Shown one piece after another: positions 6,779 through 14,119 of a stretch of 16,316 nucleotides of DNA. Each line of letters starts with the position of its first letter. The stretch's first letter is position 1. The notes under the pieces were generated by a model that did no database searches, was not told the DNA's origin, and saw only the letters and a list, made by a program, of their open reading frames with translations. This DNA is from an uncultured Lachnospiraceae bacterium (GTDB lineage Bacteria; Bacillota; Clostridia; Lachnospirales; Lachnospiraceae): contig CAJTXP010000068.1 of assembly GCA_910583615.1 (NCBI GenBank), positions 1 to 16,316 on the forward strand. The letters run 5' to 3'. A program made the translations under genes and the position numbers.

Positions 6779-6821
6779 CTCCAACTTTCTGTATTTTATA
6801 TCACGAATATTTATATATGGA

Positions 6822-6850
6822 TTGACACAGTATATTATATAATATATAAT
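6822..6850 (+). promoter_or_regulatory. Consensus promoter of the PadR operon
   Basis: TTGACA at 6822-6827, a 17-base spacer and TATAAT at 6845-6850: a perfect match to the vegetative sigma-factor consensus with ideal spacing. It lies 34 bases before the PadR start codon. Confidence 0.9.
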
Positions 6851-6854
6851 ATAC
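6830..6854. promoter_or_regulatory. 25-base palindromic operator, probable PadR autoregulatory site
   Basis: A perfect odd-length palindrome centred on A6842, with arms beginning GTATATTATATA and ending TATATAATATAC. It covers most of the promoter spacer and all of the -10. PadR repressors bind AT-rich dyads at their own promoters, so this is the likely operator for the gene immediately downstream. The site is seen directly; the binding is inferred. Confidence 0.75.
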
Positions 6855-6884
6855 AAAACCAAAGCATAAGAAAGGAGCCAGAAT

Positions 6885-7202
6885 ATGATCTTTCCGTTAA
6901 GTCCGCCCATGTTCGACCTGCTGATCCTTTCCATTACGGAAAAGGAAGATTCCTATGGCTATCAGCTGAGTCAGAAGATCAAGAATGTCTCCGGAGTCAA
7001 GGATTCCACCCTCTATCCGATCCTGAAGCGGCTGCAGGAGCAGGGATACTTAAGCGTGTATGACCAGCCCTTCCAGGGGCGGAACCGGCGGTATTACCGG
7101 ATCACGGAATCCGGCCGGCAGAGATATCAGGAGCTTATGGCGGAATGGCGGCTTCACAAAGAAGCCATTGATCAGATTTTGAAAGGAGAACACGAAGAAT
7201 GA
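6885..7202 (+). CDS. PadR family transcriptional regulator
   Basis: A 105-residue winged helix-turn-helix repressor of the PadR family, short (subfamily-2-like) form. Visible features are PPMFDLLILSIT (first helix), DSYGYQLSQKI, the recognition segment VKDSTLYPILKRLQEQGYL, and the wing GRNRRYYRITESGRQR, with a short C-terminal helix probably for dimerisation. AAAGGAG lies 8 bases before the ATG. Its stop overlaps the next start as ATGA, so PadR and the DUF1700 gene are translationally coupled. In this operon type PadR usually represses its own operon, often in response to envelope or drug stress; the inducer cannot be inferred here. Confidence 0.93.
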   Translation: MIFPLSPPMFDLLILSITEKEDSYGYQLSQKIKNVSGVKDSTLYPILKRLQEQGYLSVYDQPFQGRNRRYYRITESGRQRYQELMAEWRLHKEAIDQILKGEHEE

Positions 7203-7789
7203 ACCGGGAACAATACATGGAACGCCTTCGGCACAGGCTTAAGAGGCTTCCAAAAGAAGATTATGAGCGGGCAGTCGCCTATTTTACCGAATATTTTGAG
7301 GAAGCGGGACCTGAGCGGGAAGCGCAGGCCATCGAGGATCTGGGAAGTCCGGAGCTGGCCGCCGATCAGATCATCCGGGATTTTGCGGTGGAAAATGCCG
7401 CCGAACCAGTCAGGGATGTGAAAAAGGGCTTCTCCGCCCTGTGGATCGGAATTCTGGCCGTCTTCGCCGCACCCGTCGCCCTGCCGCTGGCGCTGGCTTT
7501 TGGGGCAGTGCTTCTGGCCTTTGTACTGGTGGTGATCGCGCTGCTTTTCTCCGTGTTCCTGATCGCGGTATCCGTTACCATCAGCGCCATCCCCTGTGTC
7601 CTCGTAAGCTTCTGGCTGCTCTTTACCTCTTTTGCGGACGGACTGGCGACGCTGGGATGCGGACTGATCCTGCTGGGCGCAGGCATCCTGATGACTCTGT
7701 CAAGTTTCTTCTTTACCAGATGGGGGCTGCATGGCATGACCCGTCTGTTCGGATCGATCGTGAAAGGCGGTGCGCGTTATGAAAAATAA
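7199..7789 (+). CDS. DUF1700 family membrane protein
   Basis: A 196-residue protein. The soluble N-terminal helical domain (about residues 1-65) has the HAAS-like pattern YMERLRHRLKRLPKEDYER, YFTEYFEEAG, IEDLGSPELAADQII. Three to four hydrophobic segments follow (about 79-98, 100-128, 130-150, 153-172). This fits the DUF1700/HAAS group routinely found between a PadR repressor and a DUF4097 protein. Its biochemical role is unknown; such domains are thought to act in envelope-stress signalling. It overlaps PadR by 4 bases and the next gene by 11 bases, so all three are one operon. Confidence 0.88.
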   Translation: MNREQYMERLRHRLKRLPKEDYERAVAYFTEYFEEAGPEREAQAIEDLGSPELAADQIIRDFAVENAAEPVRDVKKGFSALWIGILAVFAAPVALPLALAFGAVLLAFVLVVIALLFSVFLIAVSVTISAIPCVLVSFWLLFTSFADGLATLGCGLILLGAGILMTLSSFFFTRWGLHGMTRLFGSIVKGGARYEK

Positions 7790-8879
7790 GAAAATATGGC
7801 TTTTCCTGTCCCTTGGATGCATCCTGTCGGGTATCTTCTTTTTATTTGCCGGCACTCTGCTGGGGGGCATTCCCGGCTTCTATGTGGACCGAACCGGCGT
7901 CCATACTTCCAGAGAAGCGGCGGATCAGAGAAGGAATGTGTTTCAGAATACGGTAGAACTGGACGCATTTGACCGTATAGAGCTGGATGTCAGCTATGTG
8001 GAAGATGTGGCGCTTGTCCCTTCCGACCGGTATGCCGTTGAATACCGCACCTGGGGAAGCTCAGAGGAACCGGTCTGCAGGGTGGAAGACGGACGGCTGC
8101 TTTTCCGGGAAGGTCCTTTTTCCGGCAGCGACTCCCGGATCTGGTTCCTGTATGCCGACCCGGGATTCGAATATACCAGAGAGCTGGAACCGGGTCCTTA
8201 TTATGTAACGATCGAATATCCCGCAGACCAGACCTTTACGGATGTGGTGATCCGAATGGAATCCGGGGACCTGAAGCTTCCCCGGCTGCAGGCGGATACG
8301 CTGGATATCCGGGATGAATACGGCGACGTCTCGCTGGAAGGGTATACCGGAACCACATGGAACCTTCACATGTCAAGCGGCAATCTGACCGTGGGGACGG
8401 TCACTGCAGAACAGGCGCAGCTGGAGAGTGAATATGGAGACGTCGACCTGGACGGCTATACCGGCAGCTCACTGGAGATCCATATGTCCAGCGGCGATCT
8501 TTCCCTTGGTTCCGTGGAGGCAGAGCGAACGGAGATTCACAATGAATATGGAGAAGTCCTGATTGATCAGGCTGCCGGAGACAGCCTGACCGCGGATTTA
8601 AGCTCCGGGTCTTTTCTGACCAACGGTCTGGACATAAAGACTTTAAAAGTGCAAAATGAATACGGGACCGTCCGCATCCGGCTTCCTGAAGACCTCTCCG
8701 GATACGGGTACCGGCTGAAGACGGAATACGGCTCCATCCTGCTGGACGGAAAAAGGCTCACGAATCATGACGAAGATGAAAGCGAGAATGAGTGTCATTA
8801 TACATCCGCCGGAACAAACGGAAAAACCGTCGAGATCTTCTGCGACAGCGGAGAGATTCTGATTGATCCGGCTCCGTAA
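7779..8879 (+). CDS. DUF4097 family beta-repeat protein
   Basis: A 366-residue protein with an N-terminal hydrophobic anchor (about 6-30) and an extracytoplasmic body of DUF4097 type. The second half contains a regular repeat built on EYG-[DE]-V and MSSG motifs. EYG recurs at residues 180, 218, 256 and 294, an exact 38-residue period, then at 317; such repeats predict a stacked beta-solenoid. The ATG at 7779 is chosen because AAAGGCGG lies 8 bases upstream, inside the DUF1700 gene, while the GTG at 7770 is poorly served. DUF4097 proteins are companions of PadR/DUF1700 operons; the function is not established. No clear terminator follows: only a CTCCG/CGGAG hairpin across the stop codon, without a T-run. 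Confidence 0.88.
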   Translation: MKNKKIWLFLSLGCILSGIFFLFAGTLLGGIPGFYVDRTGVHTSREAADQRRNVFQNTVELDAFDRIELDVSYVEDVALVPSDRYAVEYRTWGSSEEPVCRVEDGRLLFREGPFSGSDSRIWFLYADPGFEYTRELEPGPYYVTIEYPADQTFTDVVIRMESGDLKLPRLQADTLDIRDEYGDVSLEGYTGTTWNLHMSSGNLTVGTVTAEQAQLESEYGDVDLDGYTGSSLEIHMSSGDLSLGSVEAERTEIHNEYGEVLIDQAAGDSLTADLSSGSFLTNGLDIKTLKVQNEYGTVRIRLPEDLSGYGYRLKTEYGSILLDGKRLTNHDEDESENECHYTSAGTNGKTVEIFCDSGEILIDPAP

Positions 8880-8969
8880 TCGGAGGGCGGGAACTGCGCA
8901 GTATTTTCATATGCTTTCTGTGCAGGTGAATTCGTCAATGGCTGTTTCACACAATCTCTTTATTCATAC

Positions 8970-9014
8970 AAAAATCAGGAAGGAATTCGAAAATCAAAGA
9001 ATTCCTTCCTGATT
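8970..9014 (-). terminator. 16-bp perfect hairpin, terminator for the GH43 side
   Basis: AATCAGGAAGGAATTC (8973-8988) and its exact complement (8999-9014) flank a 10-base loop. On the minus strand the stem ends in a T-run (8974-8970), as for an intrinsic terminator of the GH43 operon. On the plus strand no T-run follows, so termination of the DUF4097 gene here is less likely. A further GATTCCTG/CAGGAATC pair (9011-9018 and 9043-9050) could compete with it. Confidence 0.75.
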
Positions 9015-9041
9015 CCTGCGTACCTTAATAAAAATCTCCAT

Positions 9042-9221
9042 TCAGGAATCGTATGAAATCAATGTTCTCCGGCTTCCGCCGCCCGGATCATGGACCTTAA
9101 ATTCCAGAATCGCTGCCGAATCCTCCGGATGGCGGGGCTCCATCATTACGTCATATCTTCCCAGTCCGCTTTCCCTGTTGGATGTAATGACATAACGGTC
9201 TGACAGTTCCACCGGCAGCCC
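9042..9221 (-). pseudogene. Remnant of an AAA-ATPase-like / PD-(D/E)XK (DUF1703) protein
   Basis: Read in a different frame from GH43, this stretch encodes ELSDRYVITSNRESGLGRYD, then VMMEP and AAILEFKVHDP. This is the conserved C-terminal nuclease-like core (RYDV ... ILEFKV) of the AAA-ATPase_like plus PD-(D/E)XK proteins that are abundant in Lachnospiraceae and usually exceed 500 residues. About 46 codons are recognisable. Both sides are lost: upstream it runs directly into the GH43 gene around 9221-9230, and after HDP homology stops, with a stop codon at 9042-9044. It has no start or ribosome-binding site. It is a recombination scar, not a working gene. Confidence 0.75.
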
Positions 9222-10270
9222 AGCTCTTCCCCGTCAAAATCGTCAAAATCCGGCGTCTGCGCAAGAGGACACTCCGGAAGAGACGGCTCCGGCACCTCTG
9301 TTTTGGCCAGATTGCCGCCGTCCGCCATGCGAAGCCAGCCGTCTCTGGTCCACATCATTTTCTGAATGGCCGTCTCCCTTCCCAGCGTACAGCGAAGCTC
9401 CGGGACAAAAGGCCGTGCCGCAATATGCACCAGATAGACCTCCCCATTGGGAAGCTCCACATAGCTTCCGTGACCGCATTTCTGGAGTACCGTATCCGGG
9501 TTGAAATACTTTGGCTTCAGATGATCCGGATCGTGCCGCTCATAAGAATTTCCCGGGGAGGATGTGACGATGGGATTGTCCGGGTCTTTTTCATAAGGCC
9601 CCCATACGTCCCCGGCGCGCCCCATGGTCACGCAGTGATTGTAACCCGTCCCGCCTTCCGCACACATGATATAATAGTACCCGTTCCGTTTTGTCAGATG
9701 CGGTCCCTCGATGCAGCCCCTGTCCGTGCCGCCGTACCAGATGCGTTTTGGATATCCGACAATTTCTTTCTGCCGGGGGCTGTATTCCACCATGCAGATC
9801 GCGCCCGGTTTCTCATAGCCCTCTCTTGTCTCCCATTCCAGGGAGACAATCCATTTGCGCCCGTCATCATCGTGAAAGATAGAAGCGTCAAAGCCGGAAG
9901 AATGCAGATAGACCGGCTCGCTCCACGGCCCTTTGATGTCCTTTGCCGTGATCAGGTAATTATCCACATCAAAATATCTGGCATTCATGGAATTCATCAC
10001 CCCGTAGATCACATAAAACAGGTCCTCTTCCTCACAGTAAGTCAGGCAGGGCGCCCAGATTCCTTTTGCACTGGGCAGATTTTTCAGATCCACCGCCTCA
10101 TCATCGGTCAGCACATGGGTATATAGTTCCCAGTGCTTCAGATCTCTGGAGTGATACACCGGAATCCCCGGAAACCACTCAAAGGTAGACACTGCCAGAT
10201 AATAGTCCTCTCCCTTTCTGCAGATGCAGGGATCCGGATTGAACCCCGGCAGAATCGGATTTCTGATCAT
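9146..10270 (-). CDS. GH43 beta-xylosidase-like enzyme, C-terminally truncated
   Basis: A 374-residue glycoside hydrolase family 43 protein of the beta-xylosidase/arabinofuranosidase type, predicted cytoplasmic (no signal peptide). The opening NPILPGFNPDPCIC supplies the general base Asp13; Asp128 (SSGFDASIF) is the probable pKa modulator and Glu188 (CIEGPHL) the acid. EWFPGIPVYHSRDLKHW is typical. The five-bladed catalytic domain appears complete to about residue 330. The C-terminal beta-sandwich begins (DFDDFDGEEL) but then ends: the last 26 or so codons read out of frame through a remnant of another gene. Full-length relatives are about 500-550 residues. AGGAGG lies 9 bases before the ATG. 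It follows the GPH transporter by 23 bases. Whether it folds and works without the second domain is uncertain. Confidence 0.88.
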   Translation of the reverse strand: MIRNPILPGFNPDPCICRKGEDYYLAVSTFEWFPGIPVYHSRDLKHWELYTHVLTDDEAVDLKNLPSAKGIWAPCLTYCEEEDLFYVIYGVMNSMNARYFDVDNYLITAKDIKGPWSEPVYLHSSGFDASIFHDDDGRKWIVSLEWETREGYEKPGAICMVEYSPRQKEIVGYPKRIWYGGTDRGCIEGPHLTKRNGYYYIMCAEGGTGYNHCVTMGRAGDVWGPYEKDPDNPIVTSSPGNSYERHDPDHLKPKYFNPDTVLQKCGHGSYVELPNGEVYLVHIAARPFVPELRCTLGRETAIQKMMWTRDGWLRMADGGNLAKTEVPEPSLPECPLAQTPDFDDFDGEELGCRWNCQTVMSLHPTGKADWEDMT

Positions 10271-10293
10271 ATACCGTCGCCTCCTGTTGTATT

Positions 10294-11682
10294 TTAATTG
10301 TCCTTATGCTTTCCCTGTGCGAGATCTGCGACCACCTTGTCATAATGCCTGTCAAGGTCAAAGAAAACCATGCAGACTGCGCTGATCGCCGCTGTGAGCG
10401 CCGGTACCCATGCAAAGGACACGGTGACTGCCGCCAGCGCCGATGTGCTCTGAACGGCAAGCTCCGACCGGAAGCCGCCGGCACCCAGGATCCATCCCAT
10501 GGCCGCCGTACCGAGTCCGGAACCAATCTTCATGCAGAAGGAAGAAGCCGCATTTCCCATACCTGCCGCATTATACCCGGATTTCCACTCGCCGTAGGTG
10601 ATCGCATCCTGCAGACATCCGAACATGGTGGAGCCCGCGAATCCGAACCCGATTCCTTTCAGGACGGAAGTCACGCAGATAAATCCATAGCTGGTGCTCA
10701 TTCCACTCATTGCGCACGCGGCCGCTGTGATCGCCAGACCGGACATGTTCAGATAACGCTTGCTGATCTTCTTCATCAGAAACGGCGTGATGAACAGCGT
10801 CACGATCTGCGTTCCGGACAGAAGATTGGCTACCATCGCGTACTGATTTTCATTTCCCATATTGTACTTTGTGAAAAATAAAACCGTACCGAAGAAGATG
10901 GACATCATGAAAAACATAAAGAACAGATTGCATACCATCAGAAGCCAGTATTTGTTTGTCACCATGGCTTTCAGGCCCTCTGCGAAGGATACGGACTCTT
11001 TTTTCCCGGCGTTCTCGTCTGCCTGCACCGTCACGCGTTCCCTGCATGTAAAAAATGTGAACATATTCAAAGCGACAAACAATACCATCAGAATCGCAAC
11101 GGTCATCGTCCAGCCTTTCTGGGTATAGGCGTCTCCGCCGCCGAAAAATCCCGTCATCTTCAGCACCACTGTGTTGACGGTCATGGTCCCGAACGTGGAA
11201 AGCAGGTTCCGGAAATTTCCAAGAAGTCCTCTCTCGTACTGATCCGTTGTCATCAGTCCCTGCAGGGTGGCATAGGGCACGTTTACGCCGGTATAGAAAA
11301 TCGTCGAAACCAGATTGTAGGTAAGGAACATATACACAAGCTGCGGAGTTCCCACCAGGGACGACGGTACACTGAACATCAGCACCGTACACACCGCCAG
11401 CGGCACGCACAGCCTTGCGATCCAGGGACGTGCTTTTCCGTATTTGCTGTGCGTATGGTCCACGATATACCCCATGGCAAGATCGGAAAAACCGTCAAAA
11501 ATCTTGGAGACTGCGATGATCGAAGCCGCCACAGCGGGGTCTACATGGAGTACAAGTGTATAATACACGACCAGAAATGCACTGATCGACGAATATACAA
11601 GGTTGGCCGCATAATCACCGGCGCCGTATCCAAAACGTTCGATAAACGTTAATTTTGCATTGGGATTCCTGTCTGTTTTCAT
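10294..11682 (-). CDS. GPH-family sugar:cation symporter (MFS)
   Basis: A 462-residue transporter with about 12 membrane segments of the glycoside-pentoside-hexuronide:cation symporter family. Diagnostic segments are RFGYGAGDYAANLVYSSIS at the start and GYIVDHTHSKYGKARPW (71-87), the conserved loop between helices 2 and 3. It would import a glycoside or short xylo-oligosaccharide with Na+ or H+; its partners GH43 and GH5 suggest a plant or fungal glycan fragment. The ATG at 11680-11682 has AAGGAG about 9 bases before it; the open frame extends a further 24 codons upstream without support. It lies between the GH5 and GH43 genes, probably in one operon. Confidence 0.9.
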   Translation of the reverse strand: MKTDRNPNAKLTFIERFGYGAGDYAANLVYSSISAFLVVYYTLVLHVDPAVAASIIAVSKIFDGFSDLAMGYIVDHTHSKYGKARPWIARLCVPLAVCTVLMFSVPSSLVGTPQLVYMFLTYNLVSTIFYTGVNVPYATLQGLMTTDQYERGLLGNFRNLLSTFGTMTVNTVVLKMTGFFGGGDAYTQKGWTMTVAILMVLFVALNMFTFFTCRERVTVQADENAGKKESVSFAEGLKAMVTNKYWLLMVCNLFFMFFMMSIFFGTVLFFTKYNMGNENQYAMVANLLSGTQIVTLFITPFLMKKISKRYLNMSGLAITAAACAMSGMSTSYGFICVTSVLKGIGFGFAGSTMFGCLQDAITYGEWKSGYNAAGMGNAASSFCMKIGSGLGTAAMGWILGAGGFRSELAVQSTSALAAVTVSFAWVPALTAAISAVCMVFFDLDRHYDKVVADLAQGKHKDN

Positions 11683-11736
11683 TCTCTTCTTCTCCTTTTT
11701 CAGTTCTGCATCTGTCCTCACTCCGCCCCGGTGTCT

Positions 11737-11775
11737 GGAAGGATTTTCCCTCACTTCGTTCCGTAAAATCCTTCC
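11737..11775. other. 11-bp hairpin between GH5 and transporter genes
   Basis: GGAAGGATTTT (11737-11747) and AAAATCCTTCC (11765-11775) form a perfect stem with a 17-base loop, in the 163-base gap between the GH5 stop and the transporter start. No T-run follows on the minus strand. It is more likely an mRNA processing or stability hairpin, or a partial terminator tuning expression of the downstream genes, than a full terminator. Confidence 0.5.
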
Positions 11776-11845
11776 GGGCTGCTTTCGGTCAGATGCTGTT
11801 TTTCATAAATTGCCCGGCACTTCTTTTTCGTTTTGCATCTGCGGT

Positions 11846-13018
11846 TTACGCTTCTTCCAGCGGAAACCAGCCAAGGTCCACACATCTTCCAAAGTCCCAG
11901 CAGTCCCAGCCGACCCAGCCCGCTTCGTTGACCGTGTCTGTGAGAAGCTTGTAATTCCAGTAAAAATAGCCGTTTCCTTTGCGCCATGCATTCAGCTGCG
12001 CCTTTGCCACCGCCCGGTAGATCTCCTTTTTGCGCTCCGCACTGATCGTTTCCTCCGACATCCCTTCCATGCCGTTTAAGACGCTCTGGCCGCCTCTGGT
12101 GTCATGTCCGGCAGCCAGGGAGTTAAAAAGGCACCACTCGCCGCAGATGACCGGGAAATATTCCGCCATCTCTTCAATGTCCTCTGCAAGGGTATGATTG
12201 ACATAGTCGAGGTAATGCTCCAGCTTCTGCTCACACCCTTCCAGCTCTGCAATCATCAGATACTGATGCGTGTCCAGCACCACATTTTTGTATTTGTCCT
12301 CCTGCATGAAATCCTTCCAGAGCTTCAGTTCAAATCCGTCGTGAAACACGATATATTTTTCCTCCGGCAAAAAGCGGCGCATCCGGTCGTAAGCCTCCAT
12401 ATAGTACCAGCGCAGGAACTCTGCGGTGTTCGGCCCGGACCCGGCTGCCTTTTCCTGATCCGCCGCCGGATAGCGGTTCGGTACGTCCATGGATTTCCAG
12501 ATCCCTTCCAGCGCCGGCTCGTTGATGATCTCGATGCCCCACAGCCCTTTTCTCCGTCCGTAACGCTCCGCCAGCCGCTCCAGCACGGTCAGTTCAAACT
12601 CCACCTCTTCCGGCTCCTGAGACCATCTGCACACGCCGCTGATCCCGCCGTTGTCAAAGCCGTTCTGACTGTCCGGCGCCGTATGCAGATCAATCAGAAT
12701 CTGAAGGCCGTATTTCTCCGCCCAGTTAAACGCCTTGTCGAGCTCTGCGACGCAGCCGATGAACGGTTCCCGGTCTCCGAAGATAAAATACGGCACCGGA
12801 ATCCTCACCGCATCCATGCCCATGGCCCGGATCCTCGTAAAATCGCGCTCCGAGATATATTCCGCCCGGTGTACCCGGATCCTCGCCTCATACACTTCCC
12901 TGGACAGCTGCGTGGGCAGATAGTATTCGTCCTCTGCCGTCGTCCCCTCAAACAGCGCCGGACTCATCCATTTCTCCAGTACCAGCCAGTTGCCGAGATT
13001 TACTCCTTTTACGTACAT
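11846..13018 (-). CDS. GH5 glycoside hydrolase (exo-beta-1,3-glucanase/cellulase-like)
   Basis: A 390-residue family 5 TIM-barrel hydrolase without a signal peptide, so probably cytoplasmic, acting on imported oligosaccharides. The opening KGVNLGNWLVLEKW resembles exo-beta-1,3-glucanases of the family. Glu167 in IINEP is the acid/base and Glu294 in VICGEW the nucleophile; DLHTAPDSQNGFDN and DTHQY are further barrel-end motifs. The C-terminus (FYWNYKLLTD ... GWDCWDFGRC) appears complete. The ATG at 13016-13018 is chosen because AAGGAGG lies 6 bases upstream. It is first in the GH5-GPH-GH43 cluster. The true substrate (beta-1,3-glucan, cello-oligosaccharide or other beta-glucoside) cannot be decided from the sequence. 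Confidence 0.88.
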   Translation of the reverse strand: MYVKGVNLGNWLVLEKWMSPALFEGTTAEDEYYLPTQLSREVYEARIRVHRAEYISERDFTRIRAMGMDAVRIPVPYFIFGDREPFIGCVAELDKAFNWAEKYGLQILIDLHTAPDSQNGFDNGGISGVCRWSQEPEEVEFELTVLERLAERYGRRKGLWGIEIINEPALEGIWKSMDVPNRYPAADQEKAAGSGPNTAEFLRWYYMEAYDRMRRFLPEEKYIVFHDGFELKLWKDFMQEDKYKNVVLDTHQYLMIAELEGCEQKLEHYLDYVNHTLAEDIEEMAEYFPVICGEWCLFNSLAAGHDTRGGQSVLNGMEGMSEETISAERKKEIYRAVAKAQLNAWRKGNGYFYWNYKLLTDTVNEAGWVGWDCWDFGRCVDLGWFPLEEA

Positions 13019-13139
13019 GACCAACCTCCTTGTATCTCTTTGCATTTTTGTTGCTTTCTGTATCTATCGTAGAACAGTTTCCGCCGGATATATATCATTT
13101 TTCTCAGTAGTTTATCATAATTCCCAGTTATTCTATGGT

Positions 13140-13145
13140 ATTATA
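13140..13145 (-). promoter_or_regulatory. Possible -10 of the GH5 operon
   Basis: TATAAT on the minus strand about 120 bases before the GH5 start, without a good -35. A direct repeat of CTATGG (two copies 14 bases apart, about 13133-13152) overlaps it and might be a regulator site. Weak. Confidence 0.3.
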
Positions 13146-13185
13146 TCTATGGGCCATTTCCTGCCGACAGATTTTTTCAAATCTA

Positions 13186-13214
13186 TTCCCTCCGAAAAAT
13201 TATTGTAGTATAAT
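13186..13214 (+). promoter_or_regulatory. Promoter of the DUF3784 gene and plus-strand array
   Basis: TATAAT at 13209-13214 with TTCCCT 17 bases upstream, about 80 bases before the DUF3784 start. It is divergent from the GH5 gene. The -10 is perfect and the -35 weak. Confidence 0.5.
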
Positions 13215-13296
13215 GAAATCAATGACAAATTCCAGTTCAATGATGAGCCGGACAAAGCAAAAAATCGGAAGTTACAGAGTCAGGAAGGGTAAAAGA

Positions 13297-13611
13297 ATGT
13301 TTTATGTTATTTTCGATTTCATAATGGCAGTAATTATGTTTTTGTTTGGAACATGGTTTTATAAATCAGATGGGAAAGCTGCAAATTTCTTATCAGGTTA
13401 TAATATGACGCCAGAAAATGAGCGTAAAAAATATGATGAAAAAACCATGTGTAAGGCTTACGGATACAGAATGATCGTTATGTCGTTACCGTTTGTCCTG
13501 GGAATAATGATAGATATTCAATATCAGGGAATTGGTTGTTTGATTGCATGGTTTGTATGGTTTGTTATGTTTATCTTATTACTTGTTGATAGATCCAAAA
13601 GAGAACGTTAA
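13297..13611 (+). CDS. DUF3784 membrane protein
   Basis: A 104-residue protein: an N-terminal hydrophobic segment (FYVIFDFIMAVIMFLFGTWF), a central NFLSGYNMTPENERKKYDEK, and two more membrane segments (about 51-67 and 73-96). This order is the DUF3784 pattern (GYNTMP-type loop between helices). The function is unknown. The ATG at 13297 is preferred because GGAAGGG lies 7 bases before it, although the frame is open further upstream. It is the first gene of an AT-rich stretch of small accessory genes. Confidence 0.8.
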   Translation: MFYVIFDFIMAVIMFLFGTWFYKSDGKAANFLSGYNMTPENERKKYDEKTMCKAYGYRMIVMSLPFVLGIMIDIQYQGIGCLIAWFVWFVMFILLLVDRSKRER

Positions 13612-13705
13612 CTTCCAGTTTAAGCAAAGTTAAGCTGTGAAAAAATTTGAACGGGACGAGGAAAAAGACCGCTATGCCGCAATCGGAACGGAGTGAGATA
13701 CTACT

Positions 13706-13978
13706 GTGATTGAAAAAGATGACTGGCGTTTACGGAATGATGTGGAATATTTGAAGAAAGCAGCGATCAATCCAACGGATGGTAAAGAATTATGCAGGCA
13801 TGCCCCTCATTTGAAACGTTGTGAATTTTGCTTCCAGCCGGTGCAGGATACTCCGCATCAGCGGTGGTTTGTTTCTGCAGACTTATCCGGCTGCATTTGT
13901 GAAGAATGTTATAATGATTTTAAAGATGATTTTGAATGGAAAAAACTGGATGGCTGGGATGTTGAATGGTTTGTCTGA
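13706..13978 (+). CDS. Small Cys-rich protein (putative zinc-binding), unknown function
   Basis: A 90-residue soluble protein. It opens with DDWRLRNDVEYLKKA and carries paired cysteines, C-E-F-C (residues 39-42) and C-I-C-E-E-C (about 63-68), which could hold a zinc ion. The end, ECYNDFKDDFEWK, resembles a family of short unknown proteins seen singly in Clostridia. Start is GTG at 13706 with only a distant GGAG (12 bases), so the start is uncertain. No partner gene suggests a role. Confidence 0.6.
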   Translation: MIEKDDWRLRNDVEYLKKAAINPTDGKELCRHAPHLKRCEFCFQPVQDTPHQRWFVSADLSGCICEECYNDFKDDFEWKKLDGWDVEWFV

Positions 13979-14119
13979 TATCCTGAATGGAGAGAAATTC
14001 TCAGTAACACTTCATTATCTCAGGAAAAGGATTTTACGGAACAAAGTAAGGGAAAATTCTTCCAGACGCCAGAGTGAAAACAGGGCAGATGCGGAATTTA
14101 AACCAGAAAGGAATGCAGG

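Noticed and set aside
9425..10126. A 233-codon plus-strand frame opposite GH43
   Set aside because: GH43 motifs are clear on the minus strand; the opposite product is not protein-like and has no start signals.
11640..11660. AACGTT direct repeats resembling a catabolite-repression (cre) site
   Set aside because: They fall in the conserved coding start of the transporter (LTFIERFGYG) and do not match the cre consensus.
12104..13072. A 322-codon plus-strand frame opposite GH5
   Set aside because: GH5 carries both catalytic glutamates and a strong start site; the opposite frame is a shadow of GC-rich codon use.
13209..13291. A frame reading NDEPDKAKNRKLQSQEG before the DUF3784 start
   Set aside because: It looks like a natural protein tail but has no start codon or upstream body; possibly a remnant, unsupported.
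13637..13696. A 19-codon frame (GTG, encoding KKFERDEEKDRYAAIGTE)
   Set aside because: No ribosome-binding site and too short to assign; it reads like a protein fragment and may be a remnant, but cannot be supported as a gene.
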